This document shows positions 1 to 7,369 of a DNA stretch of 11,836 nt, in pieces (position 1 is the stretch's first letter; each line of letters begins with the position of its first letter). The notes under the pieces are model-generated. The model saw only the letters and a list, made by a program, of their open reading frames with translations, searched no databases and was not told where the DNA came from. This DNA is from an uncultured Archangium sp. (GTDB lineage Bacteria > Myxococcota > Myxococcia > Myxococcales > Myxococcaceae), in the NCBI GenBank assembly GCA_946479335.1, contig CAMLFP010000157.1, forward strand, positions 1-11,836, written 5' to 3'. The position numbers and the translations under genes are program-made.

Positions 1-551
1 TCACGCCGCAGCCGCACCGGCATCAGCACCCCGCCGGGGAAGGGCTCACCGAAGCGGTCGGCGAGGCCCAGCAGCACGCGCGCCAGCCGCTGCGACACCG
101 AGCCCGCCGAGAGCGACTCCACGCGGCGGGTCAGCTGCAGCACCTCCTCGGCCAACGCCATCGCCAGCGAGACCGCGGCGCGCGGCCGCGAGCCCCGCAT
201 CTGCCGCAACCGCGAGGCGGAGATGAGCGCCACCCGCGCCTTGCGCAGACACCGCACGTCGAAGTGGTAGCGCGCGCCCAACGCGAATGCGACCTCGCCC
301 ACGATGTCACCCGCGCCCACCACGTCGACGATGACCGCCTTGCGCCGCGTGCGCTCGACCGCGACGCGGCCCAGCAACACCAGGCCCAGCGCCTCGGCGC
401 GCGCGCCCTCGCGCCACAGCAGGTCGCCCGCGCGGAGCTCCACCACGCGCGCGGTCTTCGCCAGCTCCGCGCGCTCTTCGGGCGCCATCGCCGAGAGCAC
501 CGGCGCGCGCGCAAACGCCTCCAGGAGCTGCGCCTGCCGCGGTCGACCCAT
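1..551 (-). CDS. Crp/Fnr-family transcriptional regulator (partial; C-terminal HTH beyond window)
   Basis: The minus-strand frame opens with ATG at 551 (MGRPRQAQLLEAFARAPVLS) and runs off the left edge without a stop, leaving 183 codons. Residues ~8-110 have the order of a cyclic-nucleotide-binding beta-roll: a helix ending in LL-E-A-F, then 'LRAGDLLWREG', 'LGLVLLGRVAVER', and 'VVGAGDIVGEVAFALG' at the position of the family's phosphate-binding cassette. A long dimerisation helix follows (~125-150), then 'SVSQRLARVLLGLADRFG', which in the family leads into the winged helix-turn-helix. That helix lies outside the window. The cassette's usual Arg/Ser pair is not obvious, so the ligand (cAMP, another nucleotide, or none) cannot be assigned. 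An in-frame TGA lies 27 bases upstream and no start codon lies between, so 551 is the first possible start. It is divergent from the paired dehydrogenases, with an FNR/Crp-like palindrome between, which suggests it controls itself and that pair (inference). Confidence 0.85.
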   Translation of the reverse strand, partial: MGRPRQAQLLEAFARAPVLSAMAPEERAELAKTARVVELRAGDLLWREGARAEALGLVLLGRVAVERTRRKAVIVDVVGAGDIVGEVAFALGARYHFDVRCLRKARVALISASRLRQMRGSRPRAAVSLAMALAEEVLQLTRRVESLSAGSVSQRLARVLLGLADRFGEPFPGGVLMPVRLRR

Positions 552-581
552 GCGGCGCTTTCTACACGGAAGGCATCACCG

Positions 582-599
582 CTTTGACGCCCATCAAAG
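582..599. promoter_or_regulatory. FNR/Crp-like operator palindrome in the divergent intergenic gap
   Basis: The sequence is CTTTGA, six bases, then TCAAAG: a perfect 6-bp inverted repeat. Read as an FNR box it is TTGAC-GCCC-ATCAA, matching TTGAT-N4-ATCAA at nine of ten positions. It also has the CRP-type geometry TNTGA-N6-TCANA. Its centre (590.5) is about 39 bases upstream of the regulator's ATG at 551 and 27 bases upstream of the GTG at 618. On the minus strand TAGAAA (564-559) could act as a -10 element, placing the site near -40 of a short-leader or leaderless transcript. The palindrome is seen directly; its use by the adjacent Crp/Fnr protein is inferred. Confidence 0.6.
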
Positions 600-617
600 T
601 CTCCCCGGCGCCGATGC

Positions 618-1760
618 GTGAAAGCAGAGCGCATCGTGATTCGAACCATCGGCTTCCCCAGACCGCATCAGGAGCCCGGCGAGGTGCGCGACTTCCCACC
701 GTCGGTGCTGGAGTTCCTCACGCAGTTCGACCTCGACGCCATCGTGCTGGAAGACGGCTACGGCGCCCGGCAGGGCATCGCGCCGGGCGAGTACGTGCAC
801 CCGAAGCTGCGCGTGGGCTCGGTGGCCGACTGCTTCGCGCAAGACCTGGTGGTCACCCTGCGCTGCCCGAAGCCGGAGCTGTTCCGCAGCGTGAAGCGCG
901 GCGGCGTGTTGCTCTCGATGCTGCACTTCCCCACGCGGCCCGATCGCGTGCGGCTGTGCGACGAGCTGGGCATCACCGGCGTGGCGATGGACCAGGTGGC
1001 CGACGATCTCGGCCGCCGCATCATCGAGAACCTCGAGGCTGTGGGCTTCAACGGCGTGCGCGTCGCGATGAACCGGCTGCAGCAATCATGGCCGCCCTTC
1101 GCCTCGCCCGAGCGCGGCCCGTTGCAGGTCACGATTCTCGGCGGCGGTGCGGTGGGCGCGCACGCGGTGCGGGCGGCGGTGCGCTACGGCGACGACGTGG
1201 TGCGCAAGGCGCTCCACGCGCGCGGCGTGCCCGGGGTGGAGGTCACCACCATCGACTACGAGCTGGCGCAAGACGAGGGCTACCTCCGGCGCCGGCTGGC
1301 GCGCAGCGACCTGCTCATCGACGCCACGCAGCGCCGCGACAACTCGCAGGTGGTGGTGAAGAACGAGTGGCTCGCGCAGCTGCCGCCCCACGCGGTCATC
1401 GTCGATCTCTCCGTCGACCCGTACGACTTCTCGCGCGACCCGCCGGGCGTGAAGGCCATCGAGGGCATCCCCCAGGGGTCGCTCGACCAGTTCGTCTTCG
1501 CGCCCGATGACCCCGCGTGGGAGCGCCTCGACGCGCGCGTGCCGCACGCCCATCGCCGCGCGGTGTGCAGCTGCTACTCGTGGCCCGGCATCGAGCCCGC
1601 CGCGTGCATGCGCGTGTACGGCAAACAGATCGAGCCGGTGCTGCGTGCGCTCATCACCACCGGCCCCGAGAAGCTCAACCCCGTCGGCGGCAGCTGGATG
1701 GAGCGCGCCACCGCGCGCGCGATGCACACCCAATACCCACCACTCAAGGAGACGCGCTGA
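618..1760 (+). CDS. AlaDH/PNT-fold dehydrogenase-like protein, first of a tandem pair
   Basis: This 380-residue protein has the alanine dehydrogenase / transhydrogenase layout. The N-terminal catalytic-type domain spans ~1-165. The NAD(P)-binding Rossmann domain starts at ~168, with glycine motif GGGAVG (175-180). The C-terminal part carries 'CYSWPGI' (319-325). The His equivalent to the AlaDH catalytic His is present (MLHFP, H103), and Asp263 sits where AlaDH has its active-site Asp. The position matching the AlaDH substrate Lys (K-E-P motif) is Arg82 (LRCP). Length suits AlaDH (~370) better than the shorter carboxyethyl-ornithine synthases. Related NAD-dependent saccharopine or lysine dehydrogenases are alternatives; the substrate cannot be named. 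The start used is GTG 618. An in-frame GTG at 636 would give an N-terminus closer to the downstream paralogue, and neither has a clear ribosome site. The stop overlaps the next start. Confidence 0.85.
   Translation: MKAERIVIRTIGFPRPHQEPGEVRDFPPSVLEFLTQFDLDAIVLEDGYGARQGIAPGEYVHPKLRVGSVADCFAQDLVVTLRCPKPELFRSVKRGGVLLSMLHFPTRPDRVRLCDELGITGVAMDQVADDLGRRIIENLEAVGFNGVRVAMNRLQQSWPPFASPERGPLQVTILGGGAVGAHAVRAAVRYGDDVVRKALHARGVPGVEVTTIDYELAQDEGYLRRRLARSDLLIDATQRRDNSQVVVKNEWLAQLPPHAVIVDLSVDPYDFSRDPPGVKAIEGIPQGSLDQFVFAPDDPAWERLDARVPHAHRRAVCSCYSWPGIEPAACMRVYGKQIEPVLRALITTGPEKLNPVGGSWMERATARAMHTQYPPLKETR
1746..1752 (+). promoter_or_regulatory. Ribosome binding site for the second AlaDH-like gene
   Basis: AAGGAGA lies seven bases before ATG 1760, inside the last codons of the upstream gene. 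It fixes the start of the second paralogue at the ATGA overlap (ATG 1760-1762, TGA 1758-1760) and argues for coupled translation of the two genes. Confidence 0.75.
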
Positions 1761-2893
1761 TGAAGCAGCTGACGTTCGGTCTGCCCCGCATGCACAAGGA
1801 GGCCGGCGAGCGCCGTGACTTCCTCCCCGAGCTGGTCGCCACCATCGCCAACCTCGGCGTCGACGTGGTGATTGAAGAAGGCGTGGGCTCCGGCATGGGG
1901 CTGACCGCCGATGACTACCGCCGCCTGGTGCCCGGCCTGCGCGTGGTGAAGACGCGCGCCGAGGCGTGGGCGCAAGACGTGGTGCTGGTGCTGCGTTCAC
2001 CGGAGGTGGAGGAGTTCGCCGGCCTCATCAAGCGCGGCTCGACGGTGGTGGCGATGCTGCACCTGCCGACGCGCCCGCGCCGCGTGAACAAGCTGACCGA
2101 GCTGGGCGCGCACGCGGTGAGCCTCGACTCGCTGCAAGACGACACCGGCGCGCGCACCGTGGAGAACACCCGCGCCGTCGGGTGGAACGGCCTCGAGACC
2201 GCCTTCACCGCGATGGAGCAGCTGCACCCGCAGCGCCTCGAGAAGGGCCAGCCGGTGCTGCAGGTCACCATCATGGGCGCGGGGCAGGTCGGCAAACACG
2301 CCGCGGAGGCCGCCATCAAGTACGGCAGCCGCGCGCGCTGGAGCGCGTGGAGCGAGCGCGGGGTGCCTCCCGTCGCGGCCACCGTCATCGGGCGGCGCAT
2401 CGTGGGCGACCCGGCGCTGTTGAAGCAGACGCTCGCGCAGACCGACGTGCTGGTCGACGCCACGCAGCGAGATCAGTCTTCGGAAGCGCTGGTGCCCAAC
2501 GCGGCGCTGGGCTGGCTGCCGCCGCACGCGGTGGTGTGCGACCTCAACGTCGACCCCTACGTGCCCACCGGCTTGCCGCCCACGGTGCGCAGCATCGAGG
2601 GCATCCCCCTGGGCACGTTGGACCAGTACATCTTCGCCGCCGACGACGTGAACTGGGCGAAGACCATCCCCGCGGGGGTGCCGACGCAGCACCGGCGCAC
2701 GGTGGTGAGCTGCTACTCGTGGCCGGGCATCCACCCGCGCGAGTGCATGGAGCACTACGGCCGGCAGCTCACCCCGCTGCTGGTGCGGCTCTTCGAGCGC
2801 GGCGGCGGCGCGGGCCTCACGTCGAACGGCGACGCCCTCGACCGCCAGTTGTGGCGCGGCAGCCTCGCCGGCTTCCTCGCGGGCAGCGACTGA
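1760..2893 (+). CDS. AlaDH/PNT-fold dehydrogenase-like protein, second of a tandem pair
   Basis: This 377-residue paralogue of the preceding gene aligns along nearly its whole length. Shared blocks include G-[FL]-P-R near the N-terminus, 'LDQ[FY].FA.DD' and 'CYSWPGI' (318-324). The Rossmann motif is GAGQVG (173-178). The catalytic-type His is H101 (MLHLP) and the conserved Asp is D261 (CDLNVDPY). As in its partner, the position of the AlaDH substrate Lys is Arg (R79, VLRSP). The acidic residue expected after the second Rossmann strand is not obvious here ('VAATVIGRR', 205-213), whereas the first protein has 'VEVTTIDYE', so the two may differ in cofactor binding. It starts with a good ribosome site and an ATGA overlap. 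The pair could be a heteromer or two enzymes with different substrates; the sequence does not decide this. No convincing terminator follows. Confidence 0.85.
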   Translation: MKQLTFGLPRMHKEAGERRDFLPELVATIANLGVDVVIEEGVGSGMGLTADDYRRLVPGLRVVKTRAEAWAQDVVLVLRSPEVEEFAGLIKRGSTVVAMLHLPTRPRRVNKLTELGAHAVSLDSLQDDTGARTVENTRAVGWNGLETAFTAMEQLHPQRLEKGQPVLQVTIMGAGQVGKHAAEAAIKYGSRARWSAWSERGVPPVAATVIGRRIVGDPALLKQTLAQTDVLVDATQRDQSSEALVPNAALGWLPPHAVVCDLNVDPYVPTGLPPTVRSIEGIPLGTLDQYIFAADDVNWAKTIPAGVPTQHRRTVVSCYSWPGIHPRECMEHYGRQLTPLLVRLFERGGGAGLTSNGDALDRQLWRGSLAGFLAGSD

Positions 2894-3103
2894 CGAGCTT
2901 TCTCGCGCACGCGCTGGAGAGTGGAGTCAGTAACAACCAGCGCTGTAGGGCAAAGCGGGCAGGACGTCGCGCGTTGTAAATTTCTGCGCACCGCAGCCGC
3001 CCGAGCCACATCGGGAGCAGCTGTCGGCAACCCGCGCCGTTGCTGCGCTTTGATCTCGCCTCCTACCGTTCGCCGACTTCTCACCACGGAGGCAGGGCGA
3101 ACC

Positions 3104-4804
3104 ATGAAGCGACGGACATTCTTGACGGCATTGGCGGGCGCGGCGGCGGTGGAGCTCATCCCCAACCGGGCGGAGGCGGCGGTGGCGCTGGGGAACAAGG
3201 TGGCGGTGCTGGGCGGCGGCGTGGGCGGCATGAGCGCCGCGCACGAACTGGTCGAGCGCGGCTTCAAGGTCACCGTGTACGAGCGCCAGAGCATCCCCGG
3301 CGGCAAAGCGCGCAGCGTCGATTACCCGGGCACGGGCACCGGCGGGCGGCGCAACCTCCCCGGTGAGCACGGGTTCCGCTTCTTCCCCGGCTTCTACAAG
3401 CACGTCACCGACACGATGAAGCGCATCCCCTATGGGAACAAGAGCGCCTTCAACAACATCGTGCAGGCGGGCGCGCTGTCGATGTCGCTGGCGAACAACC
3501 AGCCCGACATCGAAGTGCCGCTGACGCTCTTCCCCATCACGCTCGAGAACGTGATCGCGGGCATCCAGGCGGTGTTCCAGCTGGCGCCGCAGCTGACGCC
3601 CCAGGAGATCACCCACTTCGGCACGCGCATGCTGCAGTTCATGACCAGCTGCGACGATCGCCGCATGGGCGAGTACGAGAACCTGAGCTGGTGGGAGTTC
3701 CTCGACGCCGACAGCTACTCCGACAACTACAAGAAGTTCCTCGCGGTGGGCCTGACGCGCAACCTCGTCGCGGCGCGCGCGGAAGAAGCGAACGCGCGCA
3801 CGGTGGGCCTCATCGTCACGCAGCTCATCGCCAGCGGGCAGCCGCTCGACCGGTTGCTCAACGGCCCGACCAGCGACGTGTGGATCAACCCGTGGCTCAC
3901 GTACCTCCAGGGCAAGGGCGTCACCTACAACACCAACTGCATGGTGGAGGGCATCACCATGAGCAGCGGGCGCATCGGCTCGGTGCAGGTGCGCATCAAC
4001 GGCGCGGTGCAGAGCATCACCGCCGACCACTACGTCTTCGCGATGCCGGTGGAGCGCCTCTTGCCGTTGCTCAACCCCAACGTGCTGAGCGCCGACCCGA
4101 GCCTCGCGAACCTGTACCAGCTGAGCACCTCGTGGATGAACGGCATCCAGCTCTACCTCGACCGCGACGTGCCCATCGTGCCGGGGCACACCATCTACCT
4201 CGACTCGCCGTGGGCGCTGACCAGCGTGTCGCAGGCGCAGTTCTGGCCGAACTTCAACCTCGCGAACTTCGGCAACGGCAACGTGCGCGGCATCCTCTCC
4301 ATCGACATCTCGAACTTCGACGTGCCCGGCATCCTCTACGGGTTGCCCGCGCGGCAGTGCACGAAGCAGCAGATCTACGACGAGGTCGTCGCGCAGGTGA
4401 CGCTGTCGCTCAACCACTCCGGGCACACGGTGCTCGACCCGAGCTGGATCATCGACTGGTTCCTCGACCCGTCGCTCACCTTCGGCCCCACCGGCGGGCC
4501 CAGCAACGAGGAGGCGCTGCTCATCAACACCGCCGGGAGTTGGAAGTACCGGCCGAAGGCGGCGACCGCGATCGCCAACATGTACCTCGCGGCCGACTAC
4601 GTGAAGACCAACGTCGACCTCGCCACCATGGAGGGCGCGAACGAAGCGGCGCGCGACGCGACCAACGCCATCCTCGACCACGCGCTGAAGATCTTCACGC
4701 CGCGCTGCCAGAAGTGGGCGCTGCAGGAGCCCGCCATCTTCTTGCCGGGCAAGGCCGACGATCAGCTGCGCTGGTCACTGGGGCTGCCGCACCTGCTCGC
4801 GTAG
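3104..4804 (+). CDS. Tat-exported FAD-dependent amine-oxidase-fold protein (phytoene desaturase / hydroxysqualene dehydroxylase type)
   Basis: The 566-residue protein begins with a Tat-type signal: K-R-R-T-F-L-T at residues 2-8, a hydrophobic stretch, and a probable AEA cleavage site near 23-25. The FAD Rossmann motif GGGVGG follows at 37-42, with the ribose-binding acid E60 and a GGKAR motif at 66-70. 'GEHGFRFFPGFY' (87-98) is typical of this flavoprotein group. The C-terminal FAD-contact region 'YLAADYV...MEGANEAA' starts near 494. Relatives are annotated as hydroxysqualene dehydroxylase, phytoene desaturase or generic FAD oxidoreductase, so an isoprenoid or other hydrophobic substrate is plausible but unproven. 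Tat export fits a protein that folds around FAD in the cytoplasm. GGAGG (3088-3092) and AGGG (3094-3097) precede the ATG. The open frame extends upstream to 2921, but the signal peptide and ribosome site favour 3104. The 210-base leader (2894-3103) shows only weak hairpins and no clear promoter. Confidence 0.85.
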   Translation: MKRRTFLTALAGAAAVELIPNRAEAAVALGNKVAVLGGGVGGMSAAHELVERGFKVTVYERQSIPGGKARSVDYPGTGTGGRRNLPGEHGFRFFPGFYKHVTDTMKRIPYGNKSAFNNIVQAGALSMSLANNQPDIEVPLTLFPITLENVIAGIQAVFQLAPQLTPQEITHFGTRMLQFMTSCDDRRMGEYENLSWWEFLDADSYSDNYKKFLAVGLTRNLVAARAEEANARTVGLIVTQLIASGQPLDRLLNGPTSDVWINPWLTYLQGKGVTYNTNCMVEGITMSSGRIGSVQVRINGAVQSITADHYVFAMPVERLLPLLNPNVLSADPSLANLYQLSTSWMNGIQLYLDRDVPIVPGHTIYLDSPWALTSVSQAQFWPNFNLANFGNGNVRGILSIDISNFDVPGILYGLPARQCTKQQIYDEVVAQVTLSLNHSGHTVLDPSWIIDWFLDPSLTFGPTGGPSNEEALLINTAGSWKYRPKAATAIANMYLAADYVKTNVDLATMEGANEAARDATNAILDHALKIFTPRCQKWALQEPAIFLPGKADDQLRWSLGLPHLLA

Positions 4805-4816
4805 CGCCGCGGGGCT

Positions 4817-7363
4817 TCAGAACACGAACGACTGGAAGGCCTGGCCGATGGCGACCGAGAGGCCGACGTACACGTCGTTCGACACGCCGACCTGGTCTTT
4901 CCACGCGCCGATGCCGCCGGTGCGCACGTAGCGGAGGAAGACGTCGTACGTCGCGGTGAGCGAGAGGATCGAGAAGAGCGGAAAGAACAGGCGGATGCGC
5001 CCGCGCGCCTGCACCTGCGCGGGCCCGCCGATGTCGCGCGCGAAGACGTCGAGGTTGCTCTCCAGCTCCACCCAGCGCTCGCCGAGCTGCACCAACCGCG
5101 TGGGCTTGAGCAACCACCCGCCCACCAGCACGCCGGCCGCGGGAGGCACCGGCGGCGTGAGCTGATCGGCGCGCGCGAAGACCTCCCAGGTCATGCCGCC
5201 GCCGACGTACAGCGAGAAGGTCGGCACCAGCTCGAAGCGCACACCGCCCTGCGGCAGCAGCTGGAGGTGATGATACGGGCGCGTGTCGGGCCGCGTGAGC
5301 TCCGACTCCAGGTACAGGTCGGCGTACGGGCGCGGGAGGTACCACTTCGGCGGGCCGAACAAGGTGCGCGCGTAGGCCAGCGTGCGCGCGGTGAGCAGAT
5401 CGACGTTGTTCTGCAGCCCGCTGTTGGTGCCGTCGGTGCCGATGGTGCGCGCGATGCCGTAGCGGAGCCGCGCGTCGTGGTCGATGGAGTACGCGGGGTG
5501 GTCGCCCAGCGCGCGGAACTCGGTCTCGCCCACCAGCGACAGCGACTGCCCGCGCGCGAGCTGCGTGTCGGTGAAGATGGTGGTGTCGGGGTTGCTGACG
5601 CTCACGCTCGTGAGGTCCAACTGCAGGCGGTAGGTGAGCGCCCAACGTGTACGCCGCGCGGGGTCGATGGGGCTGGGCACCGCCGCGTCGTCGCGCGCGA
5701 CCGCGAGCCACCGGGTCACGATGTCGCGCATCGTGCCGCCTTCGACGGGCGAGAAGGTCGGCGCGGGCTTGCCGAACTCGTCGGCCAGCTTGTCGACCAC
5801 GAAGTCGTTGGTCACCACGCGGTACTGCTGATCCGACTCCACCGCGCGGCCGTTGATCTTCCACCCGCCCTCGCCCTTCACCGCGCCGCGAATGAAGTAG
5901 CCGTGCGAGGTGGCGGAGCCCAGCAGCGACGTCAGCTTCGAGCCCTTGAGCGCCGTGGTGCGCAGCGTGTTGTCGAAGGGCAGCACCTGCATCAGGTCGA
6001 GCGGCGTCAGCGCCTCGCGCAGCGGCCACGGCGCGTTCGGGCTGATGGCCGCGGCGTTCACCAGGGCGACCTCCGCTTGCGCGTGCGCGCGCAGCACGTC
6101 GAGCACCAGCGCCGCGGCGTCGGCGCGCTCCAGCGGCTTCGGCAACTTCCCGCTGGCGAAGGGCACGTCGTAGCGCTCGCAGAGCGCGTGGTTGAGATCT
6201 CTCGCGTAGGCCACCACCTCCGGCGCGGCCTCCACCGGCGTGGAGAGGGTCAGCGTGTGCGTGTGCGCGTGGACGTCGCGCAGCTCGGCCACCACCACCT
6301 CCGCCGGGCGCGTGGCCACCAGCAGCGCGTTGCCGCCGGCGGTGAGCGCCGAGCTGAACCGGTCGGCCACGCCGGAGACGAAGATGACGTCGGGGGTCGA
6401 CGCCGCATCGAGCGCGCGGGAGAGCGCGATGGTGTCGTCGAGCTCCGAGCCGGTCGCGGGGTCGTAGACGGCCACGACGCGATCGGCGCCCAGCTCGCGG
6501 GCCTGGCGGGTCGCCGCGGCGATGGTCTCCGCGGGCGGCTTGAGCGCGATGCCGCGGCCCGGGCCCTGCGCCAGCTCGCGCAACGCCGCGGGAGAGATGG
6601 CCGAGATGAAGGCCACGCGCCCGGCGACGGTGTCGATCAACAGCGGCGGCTCGTCGCCCGTCATCACCAGGTCACACAGCGCCGTGGCGTCACCCTCGCA
6701 CCAGAGGTTGGTCAACACCGTGGGCACGCCGCGCTGGCCCATCGCGCGGGTGAAGTCGATGAGGCGCTCGCGGCTGCCCGCGAGATCCCTCCGGCCCAGC
6801 GCCCGCGCCTGGAGCCCGAGCGCGGCCACCGCCTCCGCGAGGCGCGTCACGTCGGCGTCGACCGCGAGCCGCCCGATGGCCGAGGTGCCGAGGAGATCGC
6901 CCGCGTCGAAGAGCAGCGGCGGCGGCCCCCGGCCCGACACCGCGCCGGCGAAGCGCGCGCTCAAGCGCTCGAAGGGTGACTCCGCCGCGGGGCGCTCGCA
7001 GGTGCTGCTCGCGAAGCGACCGACGAGCGCCTGGCTGATGGCGATGCGCAACGGCATCGCGAGCGGCGGCGCCACCGGCGTCACCTTGGGCGGCGCGGTC
7101 AGCGGCTCTTCACCCTGCTCGTCTCGCTGCACGACGACCCCGCCGTCGGCCGCGCCTGCGTCTTCAGCGAGCGCGCCCGCGTCGTCGCCGCCATCGACAC
7201 CGTCACTGCCCGCGTCGAACGTCACCTCGCCCGCGTCGAGGTCGACCACGTGCGGCAGCCCGCCGTCCTCCGTCAGCGGCGGCAGGCCCCCGTCAGGGAG
7301 CAGCTCGAGCTCGGGCTCGGGCGTGGCCGGGGTCTGCGCGAGGAGGAGGACGAGCAGCAGCAC
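4817..7363 (-). CDS. Exported fusion: degenerate 5'-nucleotidase-like region plus C-terminal outer-membrane beta-barrel
   Basis: The 848-residue protein starts at GTG 7363 with a short hydrophobic N-terminus (MLLLVLLLAQTPA). A linker rich in Asp, Gly and Ala follows (~15-90). Residues ~104-370 resemble the metallophosphatase domain of UshA-type 5'-nucleotidases, but most metal motifs are lost: no D-x-H after the first strand (IAISQALVG), 'ALGRRDLAG' where GNHE is expected, and 'VSGVADRF' where GHxH is expected. Only 'DAGD' (153-156) remains. Residues ~390-545 match the 5'-nucleotidase C-terminal domain ('LTPLDLMQVLPFDNTL', 'YRVVTNDFV'), with the substrate motif changed to NAAAIS. From ~570 to 848 alternating strands end in 'FQSFVF', a terminal Phe as in outer-membrane barrels. 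An in-frame TGA three codons upstream means translation cannot start earlier. A nucleotide- or sugar-phosphate-binding surface protein without hydrolase activity is my inference. It is the last gene of the operon. Confidence 0.75.
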   Translation of the reverse strand: MLLLVLLLAQTPATPEPELELLPDGGLPPLTEDGGLPHVVDLDAGEVTFDAGSDGVDGGDDAGALAEDAGAADGGVVVQRDEQGEEPLTAPPKVTPVAPPLAMPLRIAISQALVGRFASSTCERPAAESPFERLSARFAGAVSGRGPPPLLFDAGDLLGTSAIGRLAVDADVTRLAEAVAALGLQARALGRRDLAGSRERLIDFTRAMGQRGVPTVLTNLWCEGDATALCDLVMTGDEPPLLIDTVAGRVAFISAISPAALRELAQGPGRGIALKPPAETIAAATRQARELGADRVVAVYDPATGSELDDTIALSRALDAASTPDVIFVSGVADRFSSALTAGGNALLVATRPAEVVVAELRDVHAHTHTLTLSTPVEAAPEVVAYARDLNHALCERYDVPFASGKLPKPLERADAAALVLDVLRAHAQAEVALVNAAAISPNAPWPLREALTPLDLMQVLPFDNTLRTTALKGSKLTSLLGSATSHGYFIRGAVKGEGGWKINGRAVESDQQYRVVTNDFVVDKLADEFGKPAPTFSPVEGGTMRDIVTRWLAVARDDAAVPSPIDPARRTRWALTYRLQLDLTSVSVSNPDTTIFTDTQLARGQSLSLVGETEFRALGDHPAYSIDHDARLRYGIARTIGTDGTNSGLQNNVDLLTARTLAYARTLFGPPKWYLPRPYADLYLESELTRPDTRPYHHLQLLPQGGVRFELVPTFSLYVGGGMTWEVFARADQLTPPVPPAAGVLVGGWLLKPTRLVQLGERWVELESNLDVFARDIGGPAQVQARGRIRLFFPLFSILSLTATYDVFLRYVRTGGIGAWKDQVGVSNDVYVGLSVAIGQAFQSFVF

Positions 7364-7369
7364 GGCGCC

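Noticed and set aside
131..649. A minus-strand open frame overlapping the regulator in another frame.
   Set aside because: It encodes an Arg/Trp/Ser-rich sequence. The frame starting at 551 gives a real cyclic-nucleotide-binding fold.
3000..3015. CCCGA-N6-TCGGG hairpin in the gap before the FAD gene.
   Set aside because: A 5-bp stem with no T-run is expected by chance in such GC-rich DNA. A GCAAC/GTTGC stem just downstream is equally weak.
2921..3103. In-frame extension upstream of the FAD gene.
   Set aside because: It would put the Tat signal more than 60 residues inside the protein, and a good ribosome site precedes ATG 3104.
2927..4681. A 584-codon open frame on the minus strand, opposite the FAD gene.
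   Set aside because: The composition is repetitive in Val, Arg, His, Asp and Glu, and the plus strand encodes a clear flavoprotein. The frames at 1966-2979 (+), 1086-2000 (-) and 10454-11635 (-) were rejected for the same reason.
5267..6979. A 570-codon open frame on the plus strand, opposite the barrel fusion gene.
   Set aside because: Its translation is dominated by Arg, Ala, Gly, Val and His with no domain signal, while the opposite strand gives recognisable 5'-nucleotidase and barrel sequence. It is a GC-bias artefact.
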